The translations under genes and the position numbers were made by a program. The notes beneath the pieces are model-generated. The model was given only the letters and a program-made list of their open reading frames with translations. It made no database searches and was not told the DNA's origin. A DNA stretch of 64,000 bases from Dipteris shenzhenensis. Its lineage: Eukaryota; Polypodiophyta; Polypodiopsida; Gleicheniales. Positions 20,956-32,329 of the stretch are shown here, piece after piece (position 1 is the first letter of the stretch; each line of letters opens with the position of its first letter). Location of the stretch: the NCBI GenBank assembly GCA_047967505.1, contig CM106538.1; one strand, written 5' to 3'.

Positions 20956-21105
20956 TACATATATCTTTATGGTTGAACTGAAAATTATTTATAGAGATCC
21001 TTACGAACCAGAGAGCATGTGCCCTTATTTGGAACCAAGGCTCATGCCTTATTTTTCAAGCATCTCCTAGCAAAATATCTTTCCAATTTATGGGTTCTCC
21101 ACACT

Positions 21106-21411
21106 CTATTTGTATGAATTTCCAAACTCATCAAAAAGATGAAAAATATCCTCCATAGTATCAAAGCATTTGTTACACTTTCCATCTCCCTTCCCTATTG
21201 TGAGTCCTCTACCATTAGTCCAAACTGCTTTGTGAAGAATAAGCCATGCAAGACAAGACATCTTCTCTGGAACTTGTTTAACCCATAATTTGTCAAACCT
21301 GACATACCATGCATCTCTACCATCCTTCAGCTTCCATCTATCATTAAGAGTTTTGAAAAGGTCATCCATGTCAACGGTTGGAGTTGGTATAGGAAGGATA
21401 GAAGAGCACAC
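21106..21411 (-). pseudogene. LINE reverse-transcriptase zinc-binding domain (zf-RVT type)
   Basis: The frame shows LNDRWKLKDGRDAWYVRFDK, LWVKQVPEKMSCLAWLILHK, the pair C-N-K-C and EDIFHLFDE. This is the W...LP-x-K...F-x-W-L-x-L-H...C-x-x-C...E-D-x-x-H-L-F pattern of the plant LINE C-terminal zinc domain. It closely parallels the copy at 28719-29108, so both LINEs belong to one family. Confidence 0.85.
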
Positions 21412-21539
21412 TACCCAACTGAACTCTTTAAATATAATTAAGACAGAGCCCCCCTTCCAGCTAATTTCTCCCTTTCATAATTGCATCTATCCAAGAGTAT
21501 TCTGATATGAGTAGAAATACCTTATTTGTGATGCATGTA

Positions 21540-21900
21540 GGAATTCTCAGTTTTAGAGGGAGACCAACGAGACATATAAAAAATAGAGATAGGATAAAGG
21601 TAGTGGTCTAGCACTAATCTCCTCCATGTCGAATTTGCCTGGAAGCTTCTCCACTTATCTACTTTTTTTGAAACCTGTCTAAGAACCACTCCCACCTCTG
21701 TTTCATTGTTATCTCAAATCCCATAGGGATCTCCAACAGTCTAAAAACTGTGCCCTTTTTAATTTTGAGATATCCCCGATTCTACTTAAAGGGGTATCAT
21801 AGCCTGTTTTGGAATGATTAATCATGGAAACTGAGGCTTTGTCGAACAAATCAAGACAATTTTGGTAGACCTAGGGGCATCAAGGGAAATTTTCTTAGTG
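21540..21900 (-). pseudogene. LINE reverse transcriptase, C-terminal part
   Basis: Minus-strand translation gives INHSKTGYDTPL, LLEIPMGFEITMKQRWEWFL and, after a frame break, PISIFYMSRWSPSK. The parallel stretch in the other LINE is INHSKTGY, LLGIPMRFDISLKQRWDWFL and PIVIFYLISWSPSK. Stops and shifts interrupt it. Confidence 0.8.
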
Positions 21901-22168
21901 GTACCACCACTCTAGATACAATGGTTGATTCCTAATAGTCTAGAGACCATGTTGCATGGCTCTTGTAACCATTTCAGGTTTCTCAAATAAAAAGACAACA
22001 AAAACCTTCTTTTAGAAACCTAGTGTTAGAAACCTAACATTGAGTACATTCATTCCCTTCCTGACCCAATTGGTTCTTATCCATAGGACTCTATAAAGGC
22101 CAAAGGGGGTCTAACACCAGGGAGAAAACTAACTAAGGCATGAGTGCACAACCACATGACTGAGTCGT

Positions 22169-22708
22169 TCAGCAATGTATCATCCAAAAAAGCCATGATT
22201 GTCTTACTTGGGCTAGCTGCTTCACCCACTCCATCATACTATTGTGTTCGATCAACATCATGTTATGTAGCATGTTTGGATTCCGTGTTTGTCTATGGCG
22301 GGATACCTTTAGCTTTCTCCAGGCTGGCCGCCATCGCGGGGAGCCTTGAGTCACTTGACGATGGCTCAGTATGCTCGTAAATTGTTCTTCTGCTACCTGT
22401 CTGTTCTTTTCTTGGAGAATCTCCACTTGCTGAGGTAGGACTGGCGTTGATCTAATCAACGGGTCCTCTAGAGGTTCCATCTTTACCTTCAGTATTACCT
22501 CCTCTTTTATGATTGCGCACGGGCTTAGTGGTAGCTCTACTCCATGCACCACTATCATTTTTTCTCTCACCTGATTGGAGATTACCAACTGCCTTGCCAA
22601 AGGTTCCTGAGAGTGTTCGGTTTTCACCAATACTTCCATACTCGTTTCTATGTTGGGGAGAGGCAAAGGCGGTGGCTTTGTGTACATCTCCCGTTGCCAA
22701 GGGCCCAT
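22169..22708 (-). CDS. unidentified 179-codon frame within the LINE insertion
   Basis: An open frame rich in Glu, Val, Pro and Arg, for example VLPQQVEILQEKNRQVAEEQ, with possible short coiled-coil character. I do not recognise it. It lies between the LINE 5' boundary (23160) and the DUF4283-like remnant, so it may be part of ORF1, captured host sequence or chance. The start is not an obvious ATG in good context. Confidence 0.3.
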   Translation of the reverse strand: MGPWQREMYTKPPPLPLPNIETSMEVLVKTEHSQEPLARQLVISNQVREKMIVVHGVELPLSPCAIIKEEVILKVKMEPLEDPLIRSTPVLPQQVEILQEKNRQVAEEQFTSILSHRQVTQGSPRWRPAWRKLKVSRHRQTRNPNMLHNMMLIEHNSMMEWVKQLAQVRQSWLFWMIHC

Positions 22709-23160
22709 TTATACTAGCACTAGCAGAGCCAAAAGAAGAACACGATCCTATGGGAGGCTAAAGAAGCCCCCCATGGCTTTTGAGCTACATGGGAGTAGGA
22801 GGAATGCACCACACCTCCTCCTCTTCCTCCTCGACCTCCTCAGATACTGCTGGCCAGAGCTCCATGTCTAGGCGGGAGAGGTGAGTGCTCATCAACCTGG
22901 TTTGAAGTAAGCAAAGGAAACTATATCTCGTCCAAGGTATCCATATTGTCAAATTGACGCAAAGGCGAATGATCCAAGATAGCTCACGTAGTAGAGGGAA
23001 CCTCTGTCAGGAAATCCTGTGTTGCATGTAGGTGAAAAGGAATAGCTTCAGGATGAATAGACGTTGAGCGGACCTCAGTGACCATCACCCTCAAAAGCTC
23101 TATCTCCTCCATCACTGTCACCATCATTCGTCTCCACCCTCTTGTCAACCAACTAGTTCA

Positions 23161-23645
23161 GCCATTATCAAGTTTTAGTACTCTTTTTTGGACTCATGAA
23201 TACTCTTGTGACCTTCCAACAGATGATGAACAATATCTTTCATGAATATCTAGGGAAATCTGTAGTGGCATTCTTGGATGATACTATGGTATACAACCAT
23301 TCTCTCAAAGAGCAAGTCGAGCATCTCTGCATTGTGTTAGCAACACTAAGGCAAGCTCTATACAAAGGAGTCTTAGAGTGAGTTCTTCTGTAAGAGCTCT
23401 TATACCTAGGGACATGATTTCTAGAGAGGGCATGAGAATTGCTCATGAGAGGGCATAATCACATTGATAATGAGAGGGCCCAAAAAGTGTTGGATTGGCC
23501 TATTCCTCAAATAATAGGGCAATGGACATTCCTAGGATATGCCATCTTTCCTAAGAAGTCATTGAGGGATTATTCAAAGCTAACAGCTCCTTTGATGAAC
23601 CTCCTTAAGGGTCGTGAACTTTTATGTAACGGCGCTATCTCCTAG
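23161..23645 (+). pseudogene. C-terminal reverse transcriptase of decayed gypsy element
   Basis: It resumes with HYQVLVLFFGLMNTLVTFQQ, the continuation of the RYGHYEF motif left at 20402. Then come the catalytic box AFLDDTMVYN, a shifted DMISREGMRI and AQKVLDWPIPQ, and LRDYSKLTAPLMNLLKGREL. These are the RT palm, thumb and connection. At least two frame breaks occur. Confidence 0.85.
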
Positions 23646-23960
23646 AATGATAAGCTTTCCAAAATCTTCAAGTTTAAGGTAAAGGAAACCCCTATCTTGG
23701 CCTTATTGAATCCTAGGTGGCATTTGTGGTCGAGGTTGATGCTATTGATTTCAAAGTTTTATTCGAGGAGAAACGACCTGTAGATTTTGAGAGTAAAAAG
23801 CTAGATGATACCTTCTTTTTGTTGGTTGACTCGTGAGAAGGAATTGTATGGAGTTATATATGCATTGAAAACTTGGAGACATTATCTGTATGGAGCCAAG
23901 TTTGTTGTATTGATGGACCACGAGTCTATCAAATTACATATGTGATAGGCCAGAGTTGAG
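23645..23960 (+). pseudogene. RNase H remnant of decayed gypsy element
   Basis: TREKELYGVIYALKTWRHYL and YGAKFVVLMDHESIKL match the central and C-terminal RNase H motifs (E-K-E-L...A-L...W-R-H-Y-L and D-H-x-S-I/L). The N-terminal Asp motif is not readable. Several stops. Confidence 0.75.
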
Positions 23961-24109
23961 AGGGAGAAAGACATGTTGGGATGAACTTATGCAAGGATTT
24001 AATATGGAAATTAGGCACTGGAAAGGTAGTTTGAACAAGATTTTCGATGCTTTGAGTTGCATTGGTGGGTAAACTCTTTGAGTTTGCAAGATAGGGGCTG
24101 GCCTTTATG

Positions 24110-24790
24110 ATTTCCTAAGAGGGCTATGTAGGACCGATAGTTATTTTGGTCGGTATTAGAAGTAGTTCAAAATAAGGAGCTTTGCACATATGAACCAAGA
24201 CTCAAGGTCATACCATGTGTTCAGGTGGTGGGTGGTGAGATCAAGATTTGGAATGGTTTGTTTCATAATAGGAAGGTTCGTGTTCCTAATGACACAGAGG
24301 CTAGTAGAAAGATCTTATATGAATGTCATGCCGCTCCAATTAGGAATTCAGTGAGCCTATGACTATCCATTTTATTAGCCTAAGGAAAAGGCCAATACTA
24401 CTGAATATATGGTAAAATACTAGAAATGTCAAATAAATAAGTCGGAATGCCTTAGGTCTAGAGGATTGTTGCATCCTCTAGACATCCTTGGAAGTAAACA
24501 TCAAAGTCTTTATAAGATTACCACAAACTAGTGGGGCCATGATGCTATGGCGGGTAGATTGCCAAAGATGGCTAGATTTTTACCCACAAAGGCAACTATA
24601 AAGGCCCTAAAAATAGCTCATCATCTTGTTGAGTAGTTATTCAGGCTGTATGGGTTTCCTTGTGATAGAATTAGTGACAAAGATAAGAAGTTCTCTAGAC
24701 ACTTCTAGCAGGAAGTGTTTGAACTATGTTGAGTTTGAGTTTCAAGCATCCCACTTTCTAGAAAGCATCCTGACTAAATATAGTCAATTG
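24110..24790 (+). pseudogene. integrase remnant of decayed gypsy element
   Basis: In broken frames: NRKVRVPNDTEASRKILYEC, CQINKSECLRSRGLLHPLDI (end of the zinc motif), LYGFPCDRISDKDKKFSRHF (second catalytic Asp region) and QEVFELC. No frame longer than about 70 codons remains. It closes the gag-PR-RT-RH-INT order of the element that starts near 18700. Confidence 0.75.
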
Positions 24791-24950
24791 GCCCCTTGCT
24801 ATTTTTCTAAGTCCTCTAGCTCCATTTTAGCTTGCTTGCCTTAATCCCAAGACCCCCTATCCCTGCTAGATTAATTCCACTAATCTGATGATTAGCAACC
24901 AAGTAGATAACAACAAGGTTCCTTGTCCATTTTGACACAAATTTGGAGGA

Positions 24951-25128
24951 TGTGTAGGCTTCTTGGTCATGTTGACCAAGTTGTGGAACATGTACTAATG
25001 GAATTGTAGTATGTGATACCTACCAACGATGGTGGTTGATGTGTAGGATTCTTGTTCATGCTAACCAAGTGATGGAACATGTGCTAATGGAATTATAATA
25101 TTGGGTACCTATCAATGATGGTGTATTA
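24951..25128. repeat. 89-bp tandem duplication
   Basis: Two units starting TGTGTAGGCTTCTTG (24951) and TGTGTAGGATTCTTG (25040), each running through GGAACATG and CTAATGGAATT to YATCAAYGATGGTG-like ends. Non-coding. Confidence 0.88.
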
Positions 25129-26713
25129 TTATGTTGCCTACAACGTTAGCGTGCATTGACTCTAATAAACTCTTGGTTTGTCTGGTTTGATTCTTAGGAA
25201 AATGATTCATGATGTTGCATAACATAGAGGCATTTAAATAATACATAGCAAAATCATTCATGTAAATCGTACAATTTATATTAGCAATATTGATATTCTA
25301 TCATCATAATGATGATAATATTGACTATACGTGGTTAGCTCTACCATGATGTCCTCAAGATGGGTGAATTTAGAAAGATGTTTGATAGCAATAAATTGTA
25401 AGAATGTATTCTCAAGGCATAAACTATTAAGACTCAATACCAAGTGTAAGGCCTTGGACACCTCTACTTGGAATAAAACACACTCCTTCCTACTAGGCGG
25501 TGACTTGAGCAAATACATGTTTTATCTATGAGTGAAGGTAGTGTGTAATGGTATGATGACCCATCAAAATTTGATTGACATATAGATGCAAACGACCCTA
25601 AGATCAGAGTTCACATCTAGTTGTATAATGGTGGTGCATGATGACATACTCGTATATTAGACTCACTTTCATCTTCTCTAATGTGAAATTGTCACTGAAT
25701 CTATTGCATCATGCGCCTTTGTTATTACCTAATTTTGTAGATTATGCATGGATACAAGTGCTTACTTTAAGCTACTTAGCTTGGCATTTAGGCGATTTCA
25801 AGCTACTTAACTTGGCATGTAGCACCTAATCATCTATATTTCTTATGGGTTAGCTCTGGATGGTTTGATGGGCCTCAAATAGTTTTACATTTATCTTTTG
25901 TTTCCTTTTTATTAGTCTCTTTGTCCCTTAAGACTTCTTGTTCCTCATACCACACCCCTTGGAGAGCTAAAGAAATCTTGTCTTGAGTGACAAGTTCTTG
26001 TAAATTTCATGGTGGAGTAAGTGTTCCCTAAGGGTCTTCTACATGTTCATGAAGAGGCCTATGTGTGGTGTCCAACTACTCTAGTCCTAATAGTCTTTAA
26101 CATGATGTTCGAATAGTTTGGTTTAGCCTAATACATTCACAATTTCACCTTGAATGAAATCAAACCTACCAAAAAGTTCTATCAAACAAAATGACTTCTA
26201 AGATTTTCAATTTGAATGGACAACAAACATCTATCTAACACCTAACCTTTTTCAATTGGAATAGAAAACATGAGAATTCCTTTATTTCATGAAAGAACCC
26301 ATATCAATCATTTATGTGTAATTTAATCAATGATTAAGTGTTTCTTCATGATGATGCTCAAAATACATTAAACAACATAAAAGAAAATGTGAAAGTAGAA
26401 GTAAAAAGGTTGGAACGTCCATGTATCCATGCTTTAATTCATGTTGAGGGAGGTTCTACCTCCATAATTCCAAGGGATTGACGTCTCTCCATACAAGGGA
26501 TTGGAGTTTCTCAATGCTCTTTCCCCTTTAGGTGATCCATCTCTTTTGGAAAATGTACATATTTTGCCATGCACATACAAGTTTTGTAAGGTTCACCAAC
26601 AACGGTGCTCCATAATCACTATTTTAGGTCTTTGATCATAATGCCAATGGATTTAGTCACCTCTAAATATCGTAGCTCCTTGCCATTAACTATGACAAAG
26701 AGCAAAGATAAAT
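25129..26713. other. AT-rich region without recognised genes
   Basis: Several short frames exist on both strands (for example 25276-25518 minus) but none resembles a known family. It may be the remaining LTR or flank of the decayed gypsy element. Confidence 0.5.
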
Positions 26714-27010
26714 TCATTGATCGGCCTACAAACTTGACTGTTGCATCATTGATTAGTAGAGAAGGATTTCCTATAGACATGCATCAGCCCCAAAACTCAA
26801 TTGTTAACTAGTGCATTGATCAGCATCAAAACTTGACTACTGCCTCATTGTTTAGTAGAGATGGATTTATTATAGACATGCATTAGCCCCAAAACTCGAT
26901 TGTTTCCTAGTGCATTGATTAGCATCAAAACTTGGCTGTTGCATCATTGATCAGTAGAGATGAATTTCCTAAAGCCATTAATTAGCCTCAAAAGTTGATT
27001 GTTTCCTCAT
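26714..27010. repeat. three-unit ~98-bp tandem array
   Basis: Units begin near 26714, 26813 and 26912 with CATTGATCRGC or a similar start. Each contains AAACTTG, TCATTG, AGTAGAGA and AGCCYCAAAACT. A partial fourth unit starts near 26977. Non-coding. Confidence 0.8.
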
Positions 27011-27799
27011 TAAAATAAGCTCATACAAATTCTAGATTGCCTAAGTCTCTTCTCGATTGTCACCCAAGAATGACATTCTTCCCACACCATTCAAACATCT
27101 ACACATCAAGCAGATATGCTTTTGTAGGTGGCCAACTCTATTTGCCTCTAGTAGCCCAATATTTCAATTGCTTCCCCAAAATTGCGCTAATTGTCTTTCA
27201 AAATTTTGACACAACAGACCACCAAATTATGCTATGATAGACTAACACATCTTGGGAGAGTAGAACATTCATGGAAGTCTAATTTGGACATATATTTGAA
27301 TCTATTTATAACTCTTGATGTTGAAATTATTTTCCAACAAGCAATTGTATAGGTCTTCTTCACCTTGTGAATATCATTGTTCCTAAAGTGATTTGGAAAA
27401 GAGATAGCATTGCCACCATGGTATTTGTAGGTATCCCCAAGGTGAGAATCTCCTACATGTCATTAATCTTCACTATTTGGTAGTAGGTTGCAAGGTCTTC
27501 TATAAAACATGTGAGAGATTTGGCCTTTGATGTTGAGTTCCTCATATTCACATCAATCTCCTCCCTCAACTATAACTCTACATTAGTATCTATATGTGCA
27601 TAGTCTACCTTTCCTTTCTAAAAAGCATCCCCTTTTGATTCCATTTTAATTCTTGTCAAAGAGGGACTTCTATTTATCTCTTTCTTCCACTACTTCTTGG
27701 AGTCAATTCTCTAACATAGCTTGAGCAGCCTTATGTTGTTTAGTTTCCACATCCATTATAACTCAACCTATCAAATCCTTTTTGGATTGATTTCAACCC
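27011..27799. other. no gene seen
   Basis: Low-information AT-rich DNA up to the LINE target site. Confidence 0.5.
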
Positions 27800-27815
27800 A
27801 AACATTCAACTAGCC
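27800..27815. repeat. LINE target site duplication, left
   Basis: AAACATTCAACTAGCC, repeated at 29698-29713 after the poly(A). The first A residues are ambiguous with the tail. Confidence 0.93.
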
Positions 27816-27829
27816 TCTGGGTCCAAAAT

Positions 27830-28260
27830 CAACCACTCCAAAACTGGATATGCTACCCTCAAAGGGGATGAACATCATGTTTTGGAAGAGATGGGATGCC
27901 AGAGAAGTCTTCAGATTACTGGGTATCCCCATGCGTTTTGATATTTCCCTCAAGCAGAGATGGGATTGGTTCCTAAACAAATTCCAAAACAAGATAGAGA
28001 AATTGAGAGGATTCCAAGCTAGTCTGGCTGGAAGAAGAACTATCCTCAACCACTGAATATACCCTATTGTCATCTTCTACCTCATATCATGGTCCCCCTC
28101 CAAATCTGGAATTAATAGATTCATTAAAATTTGCAAATCTTTTCTTTGGGGAGGCAAGATAGCCAAGGTCAGATGGGACTTTTGTATCAAACCCAAACAA
28201 GAGGGGGGCTTAGGGGCTACTGATATAGAGCAGGCTACTCTGAAACTCTCCTCAACCTAG
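27830..28260 (+). pseudogene. LINE reverse transcriptase, C-terminal part
   Basis: It contains FRLLGIPMRFDISLKQRWDW, FQASLAGRRTILNH, PIVIFYLISWSPSKSGINRF, KSFLWGGKIAKVRWDFC and KPKQEGGLGATDI. This matches the plant LINE pattern L-x-A-G-R...L-I...P-x-Y...F-L-W-G...W...C-x-P-K-x-x-G-G-L-G. A TGA follows ILNH at about 28057. Confidence 0.88.
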
Positions 28261-28718
28261 ATAGTTAAGGCAATCCTACACCCTCTTGAGGATTGGGCTC
28301 AAATTCTCCTTAGGAATGTCAACTTCCTAAGACCTCTTAGAGCCCTCATGCTAAAGGCAGCCAACTTTGGGTCTCTCTATGGACAGCCTTTGAAGGGATC
28401 AAAAGCCAAACTGTATTTTTAGGCAAAGGAGCTTTCATGACATTGGACTCAATCTGGATATCTGTTATCTTCAAAGAAGCTGTGCTGTCTGATGAAGAAT
28501 TAGCTAAGGCTGCTCCTCTCTCTAAAAAGGGTTTGCAATGCTGGGGGTAGCTGTGGAACAGAGGTGAACTAAGGTGGAAATCCTGGGCAGAGATTAGGAG
28601 AGAGTTCATTCTAAACAATCACAGCCAGTCACTTGTTATGGATAGAATACAACTATAAAATGACAGTCATCAATGGAAGGGTGGATCTTTCCTAGTTTAT
28701 AGCAGAGAGTTCACCTAG

Positions 28719-29108
28719 GTGGAGAGTACCTCTTTCTTCCCTATCCCCACACCAAGCAGAGACATGGGAGGTCTCTGCGGGGTTCTTAATGATAGGTGGA
28801 AACTTCAGGACTCCAAAGAGAAATGGAAATTAAGGTTCTATACCATATGGTCATCTACAATCCCAGACAAAATGTCTGCCCTGATGTGGCTCATATTGCA
28901 TAAAATTGTGTGGACCAACATCAGAGGACTTAGGATTGGGAAGGGTAATGGCAAATGCATGAACTGCCCCTCTATCAATGAAGATATTTTCCATCTCTTT
29001 GTTGCTTGCCCTGTGGCCAATAAGTTTTGGATAATAGTCCAACTGGAGATAGGGGAGCCAATAAATTGGAAGGCCATTCTACTAGGAGACTCTGCAAGGA
29101 AAAAATAG
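28719..29108 (+). pseudogene. LINE zinc-binding domain (zf-RVT type)
   Basis: About 130 codons. LNDRWKLQDSKEKWKLRFYT, IPDKMSALMWLILHKIVWTN, the pair C-M-N-C, NEDIFHLFVACPVANKFW and WKAILLG. All conserved positions of the domain, including C-x-x-C and H-L-F-x-x-C, are present. It ends with TAG near 29108, about 580 bases before the poly(A). Confidence 0.88.
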
Positions 29109-29697
29109 GACACATGGTCACCCTTGAGAGCACATGCACTTTGGTTTATATGGATAACCAGGAATAATCTCCAGTTTAATCAAGTTGTATTGCAAGCTGA
29201 CATACTATTTGTTAACTGGTTGAACAGGGCCAGAAGAAAATCATGAAAATACACAATTTCAAAGCAGAGGCTGCCCTCTTCAATGCAGACCTTCAAGAAC
29301 ACACTCAAAGCTATTTTGGGATTGAGAATTCTACACCTTTTGAAATCCTTGTTGAGATCACTGATTTTCTTAAACAAGTACCCTCCACAACTGTTAAAAA
29401 GGAGCCAGACTCACCCTGTGAGCCTAGGCAGATGGCACAGACATCTCTGGGGACTCAAAGAGCATCAACTACTCTGACTTTTTTAATGATGACAATATAG
29501 ATGACACAAATGACTTCTATGTTCCTCTCTTTTGATTCTGCTGCTACTATTTTGACTCCAAGACTATTTCTCAGAAATTTTTTGATGATGAAACTCTCCC
29601 CTTGGGGCCTGGTTGTTCTTTACCAAAGAACATGTAAATATTTATGTTGATGATGATGATATTCTAATATAACACAAAATTTTTTTGCCCAAAAAAA

Positions 29698-29713
29698 AAA
29701 CATTCAACTAGCC
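29698..29713. repeat. LINE target site duplication, right
   Basis: Second copy of AAACATTCAACTAGCC, directly after the poly(A) run. Confidence 0.93.
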
Positions 29714-30148
29714 ATCTTCTAACTTTAAATAGCTTTACTTTTTGTTCTATGAATCTTTTAGCCACTAATCCTACTAATTGAGATCATTCCACTCTGAATC
29801 TTCTAGCCCCTACTAGTCATAGTAATTGAGATCAACTTCTAATTAGCAAAATTAAATTTTTTCATAGACTGGTCATGACACTAAGATGCATTGGTATCTT
29901 GTTTGTGTGCATCCTCATTAGAGATACAAGATCAACCATTGTTGTGGCCCTTCAAAGCATTGAAAAAAACCCATGTAATATACCCTCTCTCTGTGTATAG
30001 TAGTAGGCCTATTGATCCTTTTCTTGGATGCACTCTGCAAATCAAGCATTGCTTTGTACTAACTCAAGATCCCATTAAAAGAATATCAATATTTAAAATT
30101 TCACTACTCTATATATTTTAAAGCATAGTTATCATATAGGTCTCAATT
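29714..30148. other. no gene seen
   Basis: AT-rich flank between the LINE and a large microsatellite. Confidence 0.5.
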
Positions 30149-30415
<267 letters not shown>

Positions 30416-30416
<1 letters not shown>

Positions 30417-31165
30417 CTCCTTGTAGGGGGTCATCTAGGAGCAGAGACTAGAGGAACATGGAACAATATGACCATTGGAGATGGATGAATCCCCTGAGTC
30501 TTAATACTTATTTAATTATGTATCTTAATAATGATTATTGTTTACTTTGAATGAAATTTTGAGTCTAACAATGAGGCGTATTTTACTTACATAATAGAGC
30601 ATGGTAGATATATTATTTATGGTGTTGATACTTTATGGCAATGAGTCCTTGGATAATACACAAATCTTGTTTGTGGATATTGACAAATTATGATGAATGC
30701 ATAGATCAATGGTTGGGATTGACATCTCAAGGCTATGTGTGAAATTTGTATGGATTGAATTTGGATTTACATGTTTACTACCTTGTGGAATTTCATATCG
30801 AGACCATCCTAGGAAATATTTTAAAAGATGGCTCATTGAGGCAACTTTTTATTGCATGTTTGGGATAGGGATAATTGGAATTGAAAAGTAGTACCATTGC
30901 ACTAGCATGTTCTACCTAAGTGGAGAGCTGGACTTGCCAAAAAGGATCTTTCACCATCACGCATGATAGTTGAAAATGATGAGGAGGGAATGCATTGGTG
31001 GGGAATTTAATGGCTGTGGGTACTTGGAGAGGGACAAAAAGGGAATTCTTGGTGCCATTTGTTTGTAGTAAAATATTGGAAAGGTATCCCAGGCTCAGCC
31101 TCCATTCAAACGCCTTGCATACCAAGGCTCATCCTCTTTTCCCACCATTGGTTTTTCATCGAGAT
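30416..31165. repeat. dispersed repeat R2, copy A
   Basis: It matches 41782-42593 in the same orientation over about 750 bases, from CTTGTAGGGG and GAACATGGAACAATATGACC through TTAATACTTATTTAATTA to ACCAAGGCTCA and CCTCTTTT. Both copies directly follow a CA microsatellite. Two minus-strand frames (30836-30633 and 31125-30916) are kept in both copies. Element class unknown. Confidence 0.85.
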
Positions 31166-32329
31166 ATGGAAGATTAACATATCTCTGGCATTGCTTCTCA
31201 TGCATACCTATTGAGCATATCGTTGTTGTTGGGTTGTAAAAGATATAGAACCTCACACTGGTATTGGTTTTTAAACATATCTTGTTGCAATTGGACCATT
31301 TCTTGCTGCAAGAAGGAAACTAGAAGCTGGCAAAAGGTTGCAATAAGGGGACTGGTTGGAATGCATCTCCTCAAGGCATTTTCCTTACATATCCCAAGCT
31401 TGATCCGAAGTATATCACAACCTTGAACACTAAGTCTTGTGCTCTACATTATATGTATCATTTTATGTTAGCTGTTGATTTATTTAGTAGGACATGCAAC
31501 TTCTTCATCATTTTTTGCCTTCACCTATTGCTGCTGGTGACAAGCTTCATTTCAACTCAGCATGAGGTACTAAAGGTGTTATATATATTTTGCCTTAGTG
31601 TGAACCTTGAGGCATGACTAAAGATTTGAGTCCTGACTGTGGTGACTAGCCTTTCTACACTTTCGCGAGACTCCTAGTGTTTGGGAGCATCGCACAACCA
31701 ATTTCAGGACTGCGGCTCACAGAGGAGCATATCTTTGATTGTTATTTCTCCTTTAACCCTTTTACTTCAGCTAGTACATCTATGGCTAGATGCTCCATCC
31801 CCTCTTAGGAATATCTTGAAGTTCATTTCTTGATGGCCAAATGATTTCAGAGATCCGTTCCAAGAGTGCTCAGTTATGCCAGTATATCGAGCATCTGTAG
31901 ACGACCTATAGAGCACTTTTGTTATTTTAAATATTTGCAAGGTTTCTCTTTTGATTTCGTGGGAGCATGTAAAATGTGCTTTCTGTATATATAAGAGAAA
32001 TACAGCAGCATGAATCTTGGTTTGGTACCTGCATCTCTTTACAATCATCTGCATGCTTGGAACATCCATTGGATAAATCTTGGTGTTCTCCTCCTTAGCT
32101 CGATTCATCGTTTGAGGACCGATACACCATGCTTGAGGACGTCGCGGTTCAAATGGCGCACCCAAAACTTTCATGAACTCTTTATAGAGTTATTTATACT
32201 TTCACCCTTGGGACGATCTATGATTCTATGTTATGGACTACTCTTCATTAAACTGAGTTCCAAGGAATTTATATTGTTCCTAAGCCTTCCCAAGTCTTTC
32301 TTTTACTCCGATATTTTCTTATGAATTGA
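31166..32329. other. no recognised gene
   Basis: A minus-strand frame of 135 codons (32174-31767) and other short frames have no recognisable family. No repeat structure was noticed. Confidence 0.45.

Larger units (their letters stand above)
20403..23160 (-). mobile_element. LINE (plant L1-like non-LTR retrotransposon), internally degraded
   Basis: On the minus strand the poly(A) tail is seen as T10 at 20403-20412. Just inside it, the 3' end resembles the end of the second LINE at 29665-29700 (shared ATAACAC and GCCC before the A-run). Coding remnants in 5' to 3' order on the minus strand are an unplaced frame (22708-22169), a DUF4283-like ORF1 segment (about 22080-21880), the RT thumb region (about 21870-21540) and the RT zinc-binding domain (21411-21106). 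The endonuclease and RT palm are missing, so an internal deletion is likely. The insertion is bounded by a duplicated target inside a gypsy RT gene. Confidence 0.82.
27816..29700 (+). mobile_element. 5'-truncated LINE with poly(A) tail and target duplication
   Basis: The insertion starts at 27816 in the middle of the RT C-terminal region and ends with A10 at 29691-29700. A 13-16 base duplication (ATTCAACTAGCC core) flanks both sides, the standard product of target-primed reverse transcription. The 5' truncation at about 1.88 kb is typical. Coding remnants are the RT C-terminus (27830-28260) and the zinc-binding domain (28719-29108). It is the same family as the minus-strand LINE at 20403-23160. 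Confidence 0.93.

Noticed and set aside
26714-27010. Tandem array considered as a CRISPR-like repeat
   Set aside because: Units are ~98 bp, diverged and continuous without unique spacers, in a plant genome context.
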